Positions 9,331 to 21,080 of a stretch of 64,000 nt of DNA are shown here, one piece after another; position 1 is the stretch's first letter, and each line of letters starts with the position of its first letter. The notes under the pieces are model-generated. The model had not been told where the DNA came from, did not search any database, and was given only the letters and a program-made list of their open reading frames with translations. The DNA is taken from the NCBI GenBank assembly GCA_036898135.1, contig CM072512.1:10414428-10478427 (forward strand). The letters are read 5' to 3'. The position numbers and the translations under genes were made by a program. This DNA comes from Oncomelania hupensis (Eukaryota; Mollusca; Gastropoda; Littorinimorpha; Pomatiopsidae).

Positions 9331-10935
9331 TAATAATAATAATAACAGGCAATTTATACAGCGCTTTCCAAAATCACAAAGCGCTTTACACAAACAAATG
9401 TAAACACAACATGCGTACATTGGTCAATAACACGCAACCACGTACACATCTCAACACCAAAAATAACTAACAACACTCACTCATGGCGCCTAAGAAAAGG
9501 CCTCTCTAAAAAGATGCGTCTTCAAGTTCGTTTTAAAAGACGCTAGTGAAGGACTGTGACGGACGGACCGAGGTAGCGAGTTCCAGGTCTGAACGGAGAA
9601 GAAACTGAAAGCTCTACCACCGTGTCTCACTCTGTGGTATTCTGGTACACGGAACATCCTTTCATCTGCAGAGGAGCGGAGAGACCGAGAAGGAACATAG
9701 ACAGTCAAAAGTTCGGAAAGATAGCTAGGAGCAGTTCCAGAGATGATGTGGTAGCATAGACATGAGGTTTTATATTTAATTCGTTGTTCAATTGGGAGCC
9801 AGTATAGCTCTTGAAAGAGAGGCGTGCAATGCTGTGATTTCCGTGCTTTGAAAATGAGTTTAGCTGCAGAGTTTTGGACTTGCTGAAGAGGTCTAAGGAC
9901 TTTCTGTGTGCAACCTATAAGGAGTGAATTACAATAATCCAATCTAGACAGATTGCATGCGCTAACTAGTGTTTTTGTTGCTTCTTGTGTGAGATACTGT
10001 CGAATGGAGCTTATGCGTCTAAGTTCAATGTATGCAATCTGACAAGTTTTTGCAATGTGTTGCTGCATGGAGAGATCCTGATCGAGAAAAAACCCAAGAT
10101 CGCGAACAGTGTCAGAAAAAGAAATAGAAGTAGTTTCAACAGTGATAGTTGAGGGAAGAGAAGAGGGGTCTGCAGATGACGGAGAAACACGGAGGGCCTC
10201 AGTTTTGTTATCATTTAGCTTGAGACGGTTGTTTGACATCCAAGATTTTACCTCAGTAACACAATCTTGAAGGGTCTGAACTAAATGATTGTAGTTAGAA
10301 GGAGAGTCAGAGTGATTAAGTTGGGTGTCATCAGCAAACATTTCGTGGCGGACAGAATGTGAGTTAATGAGACGTGAGAGAAGAGAGGTGTACAGAATGA
10401 ACAGAATAGGGCCAAGCACAGAGCCTTGAGGAACGCCAAAATCAAGCGGTTGTGCGGTAGATTTAATACCGTTTACGAGAACAGCTTGTTTTCTTTCTGA
10501 GAGATAAGACCGAAACCAGTTAAGAGCACTGTTTTGGATTCCAAAATCGTTATTGAGGCGTGATAACAGAATTTCATGATCGATAGTATCAAAAGCGGCC
10601 GAAAGATCCAAGAGAAGAAGAACTGAAGTTTTGTCTTTGTCTAAAGAAATCAGAAGATCATTTAGAACGCGAAGAAGAACGGTCTCTGTGCTGTGCCCAG
10701 GACGGTAAGCAGATTGATGAGAAGTAAGAAGACTGTGAGCAGATATATGGGAGAGAAGTTGCTGAAGGATGAGACGTTCAAGCAGTTTAGAGAGAAAAGA
10801 AAGATTGGATATAGGTCGGTAATTCTTCAGATCATTACCATTGAGGTTGGATTTCTTCAATAAAGGCTTGACGATAGCAGTCTTGAACTCAGGGGGAACA
10901 ATACCAGATGTAATAGACTCGTTCATAATGTTGCA
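9331..10935 (-). mobile_element. L2/CR1-like LINE, 5'-truncated
   Basis: A non-LTR element whose 3' end carries GCGCTGTATAAATTGCC followed by a (TTA)n tail at 9331-9345, the type of end used by L2/CR1-group LINEs. The 5' part (ORF1 and endonuclease) is missing. Homology to LINE protein stops near 10935, where repeated TTGCAACTTGCAAC begins. Confidence 0.88.
9490..10935 (-). CDS. L2/CR1-like reverse transcriptase, C-terminal ORF
   Basis: A continuous frame of about 480 codons with an RT and LINE C-terminus. It opens with MNESITSGIVPPEFKTAIV, then LKNYRPISNLSFLSKLLER, HQSAYRPGHSTETVLL, LLLDLSAAFDTIDHEILL (first catalytic Asp), FGVPQGSVLGPILF and MFADDTQL (catalytic DD). The tail has LYWLPIEQRIKYK and a closing THLFREAFS typical of L2/CR1 proteins. 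The frame runs 5' past the element into flanking sequence, so the apparent upstream start is not real. The RT core is unbroken, but without the endonuclease it cannot move by itself. It is probably a recent 5'-truncated insertion. Confidence 0.9.
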   Translation of the reverse strand, partial: CNIMNESITSGIVPPEFKTAIVKPLLKKSNLNGNDLKNYRPISNLSFLSKLLERLILQQLLSHISAHSLLTSHQSAYRPGHSTETVLLRVLNDLLISLDKDKTSVLLLLDLSAAFDTIDHEILLSRLNNDFGIQNSALNWFRSYLSERKQAVLVNGIKSTAQPLDFGVPQGSVLGPILFILYTSLLSRLINSHSVRHEMFADDTQLNHSDSPSNYNHLVQTLQDCVTEVKSWMSNNRLKLNDNKTEALRVSPSSADPSSLPSTITVETTSISFSDTVRDLGFFLDQDLSMQQHIAKTCQIAYIELRRISSIRQYLTQEATKTLVSACNLSRLDYCNSLLIGCTQKVLRPLQQVQNSAAKLIFKARKSQHCTPLFQELYWLPIEQRIKYKTSCLCYHIISGTAPSYLSELLTVYVPSRSLRSSADERMFRVPEYHRVRHGGRAFSFFSVQTWNSLPRSVRHSPSLASFKTNLKTHLFREAFS

Positions 10936-11334
10936 ACTTGCAACTTGCAACCTTTGGGTGCCTAGTCTGACGCCCAGACGGCTGAGCACAATTTTGTGCT
11001 ACCGGGGATGGGGAGAAGGGACCTAGTGCGTGCTGGGTGTATTTGTGTATATAGCTGGCGCTCACTTTGTGATGACATGAGCGTCAGGATCTTTAAAGTC
11101 CATGCGATGGGATATGTGCGTGCACAGACTAGACCTCGGTTTATACTCTCAACCGCAGGAGTAGCTCGCTAGCCCCAGCTTGTAGCCTGACATCCAACCT
11201 GAAGCCTTCCCCTTGGGGTCATGAGCAATCTTGCCACTGTAGATTGTTCTAACCTATAAAGGGTACAGTGAAAGCCCCAGTTGAAAACCTGTCTTGCCTT
11301 TGTAGGCATGACAAATTAACTGCGGCAACAGTTC
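10936..11334. other. Non-coding, unassigned
   Basis: No coding feature seen. It contains a small CAACTTG tandem at the LINE junction. CAACCTGAAGCC (about 11194) recurs at about 11911 just after the SINE-like copy, so some unrecognised repeat may span this area. Confidence 0.5.
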
Positions 11335-11913
11335 CCCCCGTTGGAGTGCCGGGGGTTTCAGTATAAATAGTATCCCCACTTTCTGGAAATTTAGTGCTTT
11401 AAATTCCCACTGTCGCTGTCTTCCTCAATTGCTCTTTCCCATTCCCGATCTGTCCTACCACTCTGCTATACTATCTTCTTCTTCGCTAGATCAATGACCT
11501 ACCTTTTTTCTTGAAAACTCTTCCTGGACAAGACTCCTTGTTTGTGTATGAGGTCTGTTGGATCAGCTTGGGAATGTTGGACGCTTTCTGCCGGGTGCAC
11601 TAGGGCTTCCTATGAATGTACTATTTAGCACTATAGGCATTTTATATGTATGTTTTTTGTTGATGATTTATAATGATGTTTGTATTCTATTTTGTTTTTG
11701 TAATCGGGGAGTTCGCGTAGTTGAGGTCAACCCTCAGCCGTCCCTCGCGTGGGATGTCTTTATTGTAAAGTGACTGGCCGGTGGAGGGCATTCAATTTTC
11801 CCACTGGGGTTGTTTCAACAGATCTTTTATGCGGATCGGGGGTTGTCCGGTCCTGATTTGGCTCGGAAGAGTCCGCTGGACCTAAAGCAATAATAAATCA
11901 ATCAATCAATCAA
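11335..11913 (+). mobile_element. SINE-like ~580 bp repeat, copy 2
   Basis: The same body as the copies at 2400 and 48415: CCCCCGTTGGAGTGCCGGGG head, GTATAAATA, and a GGACCTAAAGCAATAA end. Here the 3' tail is (AATC)n instead of (ATGTA)n. The body differs at scattered positions. No clear TSD. Confidence 0.85.
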
Positions 11914-12029
11914 CCTGAAGCCTAAGCCCCCAGGTCGTGATCACATCCAGAAGAAAGCAACTGTCAGCAGAGGAACACAAAGAAACAGTTTACAACGATA
12001 GATTATCAGAGCTCTTAGTCTTGTTGTAA

Positions 12030-12140
12030 ACTGTGATAGTTACTTGTATCAATGTAGTTGCTTGTATCAATGTAGTTGCTTGTATCAATGTAGTTGCTTG
12101 TATCAATGTAGTTGCTTGTATTACTGTAGTTGCTTGTATC
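12030..12140 (+). repeat. 18 bp tandem repeat, about six units
   Basis: The unit TTGCTTGTATCAATGTAG is repeated about six times with single-base variation in the outer units. Confidence 0.9.
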
Positions 12141-12261
12141 AATTTGTTTATAATTGAATATCTTTTAATGATTGTAGGTTACTAAGGCTTGATTGCAACT
12201 TTTGTTCATTTAACACATAAATCATATATTTAAATGTGACCTTTTTGATTAATATTATAAT

Positions 12262-12262
12262 G

Positions 12263-12318
<56 letters not shown>
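12262..12318. repeat. (ATT)n microsatellite
   Basis: A pure ATT array. The surrounding 11914-12600 stretch is otherwise AT-rich non-coding DNA with no gene seen. Confidence 0.9.
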
Positions 12319-12320
<2 letters not shown>

Positions 12321-13319
12321 TGTATTGTATTTGCGGTGTGAATAGATTTTATTAGAATTGAATTGAATTCACTTGAACTTAGCTAAACTAAAATTTATTG
12401 AAATCGCCGATTTCCGAGGTTGCGTGTAAATAAATAGAATTTCGTCAGGTTCATGTACAAGACACGGGCCAGAAGCTAGAAACAATGGACAACCCTCGTG
12501 CAAAAGTAATGCTTTTTATCAACGATCTTCTCCCAAAGGATTGGAGTCGAACAGGAGCCAACCAGTAATTGAAAACAGGTTGAAAAATCAAAAGGCAAAC
12601 TTGAACATTGTTATAGTTTGTGTCACAGGCGCTTATATCAGGACACGCGAGCGTCTATGCCTGTGACGCGTCTCCCTTTGGTTATCTATAATACAAGGTC
12701 CAAAACAGAAGCAAGCAAAATTTACGGGTCTTCGCAGTTTTCAAATCTATATGAACAAACTACAAAATTTCTCCCCAAAGAAGGCAACGCATTCATTTCA
12801 GCAGTGATTCACGCAAACATACAAAATAATAAATATGCTCTGTCTATTTTCAAACCCGTTACATTTCGATAAATTGTCAAAAAAGTGAATTTTTTCACAA
12901 TCGCTTCACGGAAGTGCCCTTTGTTTACCGAAACTATAACTTCCGTCTGTAGTAAACGAGTTTCGGTTTAAACTATCAATGTCCATCGGTTCTCAAGAAC
13001 GAATTCAAGCGTGTCATTTTCGCTTTTGGGATGGATGCTAAGATTTTTTTGTGGTAAGAGCTTAATTACAAGAAACATATTGAAATGTAGCAAACGTGCA
13101 AACGCCACTTCTGTAGCTATTTTAGGGTTGCACTAAAAATGATGAGGATGAATGAAAAATAAAATCTACTGCACAAGAGCATAGATCTATCTACACAGAT
13201 GCAGTTCAAACCAATGTATTTTCATGCGTGACAAGATAAACTACAATGTCACTAAGCATTTAGCTGTGCTATAATAGACTTTTGTTGTTGTTTATTTTTT
13301 TTGGAGACTTTTGTGTGTG

Positions 13320-14600
13320 TAATTAATCCCCACCCTCTCTACCACCGTTTCCCTCTTCTTAATAAATATTTGTGTAGGCCGTTGTGACAGGAGATTGTGG
13401 GAGCATCTGTGTTTTGTTTGTTTCGCTTTGTTGTTTAACTATTTATTTATTTATTTATTTTGTAGTATTCTCGCATGTTACATGCTAGTTATAATGATTC
13501 AGGATAAGATTATAGGTCATGTTAAGATATGACGTAAACATTAGTAATGGTGTTGGTTGTGTCAGTTTTCATCAGTACGACTTAAATGAATTGTTCTTAT
13601 AGAGCCCTTTTCCAGTTTAAGAGCTGCTCAAGTTCCAGTTAATATTATGATGAATGTGAGCAAGGTAATCACAACAGAGGGAAAGAGAGAGTATTAATAA
13701 AATGGAAAACATGAAAAAAGAGAGACAGACAAACAAAACGAACGGAGACAGAGAATGTAAAAAGAATGGAAGACACAAGTGTCATCACATCAAAGAATAA
13801 CACTATGCAAATCCACTCTTCACTTATACCTACATTTTTATTTTATTTATTTGCGCACTTTCACTCTCTGTTCACCTTTTCTTGAGCGGATGAGGAAATA
13901 CAAATATACACTAACTGTACACTGCTTTCGAGTTATTAGCTTAAAATTACAAATAAAACAAGTTATTAAGAAAATTTCTATGTAATTTGTCAACATTACT
14001 ACACAGATCTTTTCAATGTGTATGCAAATAATAAATAACAACGGAATATAAGAAGAAATAAATACATGAAATAAATTAATCATTGAATCCCTTAATGTAT
14101 TTTAAGTTATTTATTGGTTGTTCATAAATATCAGTTATTTATATATTTTTACACTTTTATTTTCTTTCCCTTCATACTAGTATTGGGAGAGTACAGCAAC
14201 ACTGAAGCCGTATTTTATCTGAAATTTTTAGTCATAGTCATACCAATATTTTGTTTTTGCACATGCATTCACATCTCTATAGAAGATCAAACCATGACTT
14301 GTGATAAATAAATTCAACGACAAAGCTGTGTGTTTCATATGGCCAAAGAAAATGTTACAAAAGAGAATGTTTAGCTTTTCACCAATTCTTGTTGATGACG
14401 AAGAACTCTCATAGAATACTGAGTGTAAAGGTAAACAAACCCATATTGGAATAATGCATGATCCGAGTGCCGCACACTGTTCATCACAATGTTACTAATA
14501 AATGTATCTTTTACTGGTTACTGTTGTAATTTACACTAGTGAAAACATGTGATTATTGATTAGCACAATTAATGATTAAGGAGTGAATAACAATAATAAC
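13320..14600. other. AT-rich interior of the inverted-repeat element
   Basis: No gene seen. It contains ATTT runs (about 13440) and, near 13600-13640, another short SINE-tail fragment (AAGAGCTGCTCAAG). Open frames here are short and of low-complexity composition. Confidence 0.5.
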
Positions 14601-14678
14601 TTCTTTTTTTTAAAACTAACTGATCAAATATTTTAGCGCTCATTATGCTGATTTTCTCAACAATCAGTACGTTGGTTG

Positions 14679-14995
14679 TTAATAATTTGTTGCATTTTGA
14701 ACGTATATCCGAGACAGCCTCCTCTTTAATTTATCTCCCATCCCTGCCCACCGATGCAAAGTTTCGCCATTGGCATTTGTGATTTCAAATGCGTTGCTGC
14801 TATTCCCATTTGAAACAGTAAGAGCAACTTTCTTTCTTATTTTACCAAGTACCATTGCATTTCCTCGCACAAGAAATGTTTTGACACTGCCTGCTTGACC
14901 TAAAACAGCCACTTTTGGCCCAGAAACTATCCGATCGAAGGCATTTTTTTTGGCACTGCAATGCTGAAGTGAAAGCCATGCGGTTGTTACGAATG
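14679..14995 (-). pseudogene. PIF1-family helicase fragment
   Basis: The minus frame reads LSLQHCSAKKNAFDRIVSG, PKVAVLGQAGSVKTFLV and then VALTVSNGNSSNAF and GETLHRWAGMGDKLKRR. This matches the start of PIF1-like helicases: the phosphate-binding loop GQAGxGKT, the ALTASTG-like motif Ia and TLHSWAGIGxG. The invariant Gly of Walker A before Lys is Val here (GSVKT), and the frame ends at NATNY soon after the WAG motif, so ATPase function is not expected. The upstream right arm might be its former N-terminal exon (a GTAAAA donor-like site follows FKPVQF), but that is speculation. PIF1-like genes occur both in hosts and in Helitrons. Confidence 0.7.
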
Positions 14996-15461
14996 AAGAG
15001 TAATTTCCCTTTTAGTCTCGGCAGAACTCGCATTTCCGTGAAGCGATTACGAAAAATGTTACCTTTTTGACAATTTTACTGAAATTGAACGGGTTTGAAA
15101 ATAGACAGAGCATATTTCTTATTTTGTTTGTTTGCGTGAATCACTGCTGAAATGAATGAGTTGCCTTCTTTGAGGAGAACTCTTCTAGTTTGTTCATAAA
15201 GATTTGAAAACTGCGATGACCCGTAAGTTTTGCTTGCTTCTGTTTGGGACCTTGTATTATAGATAACCAAAGGGAGACGCGTCACAGGCAGAGGCGCTCG
15301 CGTGTCCTGATACAAGCACCTGTGAATTTGTGTCTACGTTGACTGCCGATGCAACAAATAAACCACTACTCGCTAGCCACGACGACGACCACCGCCTGAC
15401 CGTAACGTCGCTGGTCTGCAGCATGCTGGCATTTCGGCGACTTGAGATGGATCGATCCTGT

Positions 15462-15735
15462 TTTAGGCCAGCGCCTTGAGCAGCACTTTATGCTGGAAAA
15501 GTGCTACATAGTTTAAAAAAAATTAAGTTCGTCGTCAGAATTGCCCTACACCTACCTACAGTTGGTTAACTGCTGAAAGACGGGTTGTGGCGTTTGTAAT
15601 GGAGATGGGACGAAACACATTTTCCTTGTGTTTAGTCATTTCTGCTTTGCTATTTTGGTAAGTTTGTTGTTGTTTGTTTGTTTGCTGATTTATTTATTTC
15701 ATTCGTTGAGCTGCTCAAGGCGCTCGAGAATTAAT
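15462..15735. repeat. SINE 3'-tail fragments
   Basis: GGCCAGCGCCTTGAGCAGCA (about 15462-15482, +) followed by AAAAGTGCTACATAG, and a second piece GAGCTGCTCAAGGCGCTCG near 15708 (-). Both match the tails of the SINEs at 56962 and 61382. No heads are present. Confidence 0.55.
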
Positions 15736-15821
15736 TGAACCCCAATCTGATTAGAAAATAAAGAAATGAAATGTGTACAAATGTCAAAATTAGCATCTTT
15801 TGCATGGAAACTCCGCGTATT

Positions 15822-16070
15822 GATTTGTGTATTTTATGTGTCTTGTGTCTTAAGTTTTTTTTAAATTGCATAGATTTGTGTATTTTATGTGTCTTGTGTC
15901 TTAAGTATTTTTTTAATTGTATTGATTTGTGTATTTTATGTGTCTTGTGTCTTAAGTATTTTTTTAATTGTATTGATTTGTGTATTTTATGTGTCTTGTG
16001 TCTTAAGTATTTTTTTTTATTGTATTGATTTGTGTATTTTATGTGTCTTGTGTCTTAAGTATTTTGTCAA
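15822..16070 (+). repeat. 51 bp tandem repeat, five units
   Basis: GATTTGTGTATTTTATGTGT starts at 15822, 15873, 15924, 15975 and 16027. The period is 51 bp (17 codons), so the plus frame reads IDLCILCVLCLKYFFNC repeatedly. The openness follows from a stop-free unit divisible by three. No start context or flanking gene supports expression. Confidence 0.9.
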
Positions 16071-16079
16071 TTGTCATAC

Positions 16080-16845
16080 TGTACATGGACTAAGAACCAA
16101 AAAATGTCATAGTCATTGCTGATGCTGTGCAATATTATGCAGTTCTGGTTTAATGACGACTCATCTCGTTTGCTAGCCTGCAATAATGTGACAAAATATC
16201 CATTTACGTGCATGCTGTCTCGTCATCATCATTGTGACGTGTGTTTATATTTTTTTTGTGTGTGTAGTTAAACGGTCGGCAAAACAATTACCCTTGGAAA
16301 GCTCAGAACAATAGCTGTTTAACATTCAGTGTGATAACCCTTTTCATTGGTGCGTAGCGGCTCTCCCATCCCCCTTTCCACTCCCACTCCTCGTCCCGCC
16401 ACCACTTTAACCCACCCACATGACCACAAAGCCGATCTATGCGCCAAACAAGTTAGACGAAAGGAACGCAATGCTGCGTTCCCAAACATTAAAAACACAA
16501 CAAATAGCATGTGGTTCTTTCTCTTTCTCACTATCTCATTAACTGTGGACTAAAAATAAAATAAAATAAGTAAATAATTAAATAAATAAACATTTGTGTT
16601 TTTCCAAATATCATATTTGTGCAAGAAAAAAAAACACTACATAAATGTATAAGTGTTACCCAGTTACTGTTCAAACTAAGATTACCACCAACAACAAAAT
16701 TAACAATCGAGAGCCATATGTAACGGAAGAGGGTATTTCAAGAATTGAGTGTATGCGTGTGTGCATAATCTGCACGTTCTCCCGTCTCACATCTTCTCTA
16801 CCTCGCAACGATAAACTACGTTGTCACACCCTCTATTAAACCATA
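16080..16845. other. Non-coding stretch
   Basis: No gene, RNA or repeat family recognised. AT-rich with short homopolymers. Confidence 0.45.
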
Positions 16846-16848
16846 AAC

Positions 16849-17318
16849 ATCAACCAAAAAAGTAGCACAAATACAGAAATCAACAAAAGTAGCACGAATA
16901 CAGAAATCAACAAAAGTAGCACAAATACAGAAATCAACAAAAGTAGCACGAATACAAAAATCAACAAAAGTAGCACAAATACAGAAATCAACAAAAGTAG
17001 CACGAATACAGAAATCAACAAAAGTAGCACGAATACAGAAATCAACAAAAGTAGCACAAATACAGAAATCAACAAAAGTAGCACAAATACAGAAATCAAC
17101 AAAAGTATCACGAATACAGAAATCAACAAAAGTAGCACGAATACAGAAATCAACAAAAGTAGCACGAAGACATAAATCAACAAAAGTGGCACGAATACAG
17201 AAATCAACAAAAGTAGCACGAATACAGAAATCAACAAAAGTAGCATGAATACAGAAATCAACAAAAGTAGCACAAGTATAAAAATCAGCAAAAGTAGCAC
17301 AAATACAGAAATCAACAA
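16849..17318. repeat. 27 bp minisatellite, about 17 units
   Basis: The unit AGTAGCACGAATACAGAAAT(CAACAAA) is repeated about 17 times with A/G variants. On the minus strand it reads ATFVDFCIR nine-residue repeats in one frame and a Leu/Val-rich repeat in another, both stop-free because the unit is a multiple of three. I do not call a gene. Confidence 0.92.
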
Positions 17319-17519
17319 GAATCAAATTGAATACATACAATTGTCATACAATTGTCTATACTCACATAATTTTTGTAGAATTAATCCGTTGATAGAATAA
17401 TCATACACCACTCACAAAACAACACACGAATCCCAGTCACTGTCGCCAGAGAAAAAAATAAACTACAGTTGCAAATAGCCTCACTGGATTTATGTTCGAT
17501 TGTCTATGTATGTCCTCTG

Positions 17520-17880
17520 CCTCACCACCGCCTCGTTCCCCTTCCTTCGTCTTCTTTTCTTCCGCCCTCCTTCCTGCTTCGCTTCCTTCTGCCTTCTCCG
17601 TCCCCTTCTTCTTTCTCCCTCTTATTCTTTCTTCTTCATTTCCTCCTTTCTTCCTCGGCTTCTTCTTCTGCTGCGGCTACTGCTTCCTCGTCGTCTTAAT
17701 CTTCTTCTTTATTCTTCTTCAGCTTTTGCTTCCTCTGCTGCGGCTGCTGCTGCTGCCTCGTCTTCGCATTCTTCTTCTTTATTCTTCTTCGGCTTCTTCG
17801 TTTCCTTCCCCTTCCTAGGTTTCTTCTTTATCCTTCTTCTTCCTGCTCGAGGTCCCCAGCAAGCGACTTCTGCAGGCAAA
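17520..17880 (+). repeat. Polypyrimidine (CTT/TTC)-rich tract
   Basis: A C/T-rich stretch with CTTCTT and TGCTGC runs. All its long open frames are L/S/F-rich low complexity. Confidence 0.85.
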
Positions 17881-17946
17881 AGAGTTTAACCACAACTAAG
17901 TTTCTTGATATTCTTCGGACTACTACATACACCTCTCTCTTCTCTC

Positions 17947-20619
17947 TGTGACGGGACCAGTGCAGCAATACAACTCCAATTTCATCAATATCGAATACAG
18001 TTCACAATATATACAAATTCTACCACGAATTATAACAACTGATTATTAGGCCAATGACACCAATTAATTTCATTCATACAAATAAATATAATGCTATACA
18101 ATGCAATTCAAATCAAATAATGATCCGACTTCAATTCGTTATTCAACAAATACAATGGACCACCATGTTCATCTCCTCCCTACTCCAACTGTCACGTCAC
18201 CCGGGCGGGTTCCGTGACGTCAGCACATTCAACGAGTGGATAGGATAAAAACTCAAACAAAATAAACTAACACAAATGCCAGAATAACTGACACACTCTT
18301 TTATTCAACAATTGAACATACGTACACAGGACAAATGGAGAACTAACCACCCTCCACCCCTATCAAGACCCCCGTCCCAGTATTAACTAACAATTACCTC
18401 CCTTTGTTCCACCCCAAAACAGAACTAAACATCAACAGCTTTCCACAAAATGTACAACAAATGGCAATGTAAAACAATTCAAAATACTATACAGTTCAAC
18501 TAAAGAAAATGGAGCTGCAAAACTTTAATCTTCAACTACTGTCCAAGTTAATTTGCAGAACTGAAGCACTGTTCAAACGTCTTTTGCACGTAGCTCAGTA
18601 GGAGCTAAACAGTTATTTCACAATATGATGAATGAAATTTATAACTAAATGAAGTATGTTTTTATGTGGGGCGCTGTGGAAGTCTGTGTGTGCGTGAGTG
18701 TGGTGCGTGGAGTTCCTGTAATAATGGCGACACCCCCGATACTGGGGCAAGATGAGGCGGTAGTGGCGAAGTTAGCTTCCAAGCTGCCCAACCGTAGAGG
18801 CACAGGTTAAAGCACAGTTGCACGTCCGCGCAAAGAGGTGATGGTGTAGTGGAACACAACTACAAGGATTAAACAGCGTAATACAGATGATAACGATGAC
18901 GCAGATGATAAGATGATGCAGCCCAAACCTGTAAGCAAATATATAGTCTTAACAGTCTGCCTACAAAACACAAATACTACATAGCATAATACGCCGTCCA
19001 CCGTCCGCCATCTTGACCTGTTTAGGCATAACAACAATGATACTAATACATGATGCTATGCATACGTTTCAATAATATAATGCAACTCTTGATATTAATA
19101 ATTCATATCCTTTCATAAGTACAGACATTTATATAAATATACATAATCATTACAATCACACTTCAATCACACAGTCCTAATTCATTCCACCTCCATCTTC
19201 ACCTTCACCCTCACTCTCAACTGTTATAAATACATCACGATTATCTCCCTTCATCCATACTATCTTATCATACTATAATATAAACATGCTCTGCTCATAT
19301 TAATCACTTCCTTCATCTCTCTTCAGCATAGTACAATTATCTCTCTCCCCATACATACACCCTCACCCTCTCTCTCTCTCTAACATGCATTCTTGATCGT
19401 CACCTTTGACCCACTTAACAACAACAACAGCAACGACATTTCTCATTCATATACGTAATAAGAAAATCATATGAAAATCATACAAAAATCAATAAATCAT
19501 TATTCATCAAAATACATCCCTTTCCCCCTCATTCACCACCATTCATTCGCGTACGCAGTCTCGGAGCGCTTTGCCACTAAGAAATGAATTACAGGGTTTT
19601 ACTCACCGTCTAGGCCTCGGCTCGTGACACACCTTCTTCCCCAACACAGATACAACACAACACAGGTGACACAATGGTTAGTCCTGAGAGTTAATTTCGT
19701 GTCTGGCTATTTGCTGGTTATTCTCACAACAATAACAATAATAAGGATGAGGACACCTCAATTCTTTAAAAGACCTTGAGTCTCGGTAGGTGTTCAATAG
19801 AGAACCACACAACCTTAGGAAGGAATTCTACATTTAGCTTATAAATGGCAATTACAATCCTCCTCTTTTTCAACTCTAAGCATTCTTACCCCGACGAGGG
19901 CGTAAGACCTTGGGTGGCTCGTACCAACAATTACAACACCCTTCCAACACTGACACCTAGTTCTAATATGACACACTGTCACAGGGTCACTGCCTGGTTA
20001 GAGCTGACCTCTCGCAAAAAGCATCCAAATCACTCTGCCTTACTAAATGCACCCAGGCTAAGAGCAAAACAGTAGAGTTCTCGTCAGTACCCCTATTTCT
20101 TTATTCTGCCTACCCCTATCTTCTACGATACGCACGGGACTCACGGCTACTGCATTCTTCATACGCAATAAAGAAAACGGTCAAGCTATTCTATGTACAC
20201 TACACAGAAGAGAAGTGCAACTTCGCACAAAATATAGCTCTCTCTGTTACTACTGAAACTCGAGTCGTCACACCAACCTTCACACAAATATCAAAATTAT
20301 TTATTATTAATTTTGTATTATATAAATACAATATAATAATTTGAAAAAATACTATTACATTTATAATAATACATTTCAATGATAAACAATATATACCTGC
20401 AGACACAACTGCAAGAAGTCAGACCACCCAACTCTTAGTATAGTCAAAAAAGAATGAATGTATTTTTGAATGTACATTGGTGAACTGTCATGTGACCAGC
20501 TCAACCAATCAGAATTTAGCTATCAATAAAAAAACAAAAACAAATATCTTATCACAGAAAGAGTCTACAATATAATATAAAGTCATCTGACCAAAATATT
20601 ATAAAACCGGTCCGTGACA
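17947..20619. mobile_element. Possible long LTR or TIR-like element
   Basis: It begins TGTGACGGGACC and ends GGTCCGTGACA, an imperfect inverted pair of the TG...CA kind that bounds LTRs, spaced 2.67 kb apart. The interior is AT-rich and non-coding. On the minus strand a CCAAT-like GATTGGTTGAG lies about 150 bp in. No TSD (CTCTC against CCAGA) and no partner LTR is visible, so this may be a solo LTR of an unrelated family or chance. Confidence 0.3.
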
Positions 20620-21075
20620 CCAGATTTGTCTGGCAAATGGTTGTAACTCGGTGCCAATGAGCGATGTAGTCTACGCGAATCCCTAAAGTGTTACCCAATA
20701 TTCCATTCTATTATATTGTGCAGGCAGAGAGGGTAAGAAAGAGACAAACACCTCTCAACGTGTCGTCAGGAAAACCCAAGTTTTCGAGTTTATTTTAAAC
20801 TCTTTCTCAAGGTAATCTTCACAATTCCTTCTGTCAGAACAAAAACATATGACCGACGGTTTATCTGCTACCACGCTCTTTGTGTCTGGAATGACCTTCT
20901 TTTTCAATGTCCGCCAATCTGACTGTCTCCTCCTTTTGAAACTCTGAGAAGACTTGTCTGTTCTAAAACTATTAAAATTAATTTCTGTTATCTTGTAGTT
21001 TTCTCTAGCACATGACTGTTGTCTGTTCATTTTTTTAAATGTGTGTTGGCTCTCGGTGTGTGTGTATGTGTGTGT
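20620..21075. other. Non-coding; one unrecognised 91-codon frame
   Basis: A minus-strand frame at 20755-21030 (MNRQQSCARENYKITEINFN...) has ordinary composition rather than low complexity. I recognise no family and see no splice or promoter support. A (TG)n tract at 21056-21080 is the insertion site of the LTR element. Confidence 0.3.
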
Positions 21076-21080
21076 GTGTG

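Larger units (their letters stand above)
12619..15333. mobile_element. Inverted-repeat element with ~300 bp arms
   Basis: The left arm 12619-12915 (+) and right arm 15033-15333 (-) are about 85-90% alike by eye and inverted, with a 2.1 kb AT-rich interior. Both arms encode a related peptide (PVTRLPLVIYNTRS, YGSSQFSNLYEQT, ALSIFKPV). Differences between the arms are largely non-synonymous, which argues against selection on it as protein now. The right half also holds a PIF1-like helicase fragment in the same orientation as the right arm. It may be a DNA transposon, or two inverted copies of a decayed gene fragment. No TSD established. Confidence 0.6.

Noticed and set aside
10936..10989. N-terminal extension MLSRLGVRLGTQRLQV of the L2-like RT frame
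   Set aside because: Encoded by flanking non-LINE sequence that happens to be in frame.
16849..17318. CRISPR array
   Set aside because: Units are directly adjacent with no unique spacers, and the DNA is eukaryotic.
16816..17340. Candidate repeat protein (ATFVDFCIR)n
   Set aside because: 27 bp minisatellite; two frames are equally open, so openness reflects unit length, not selection.
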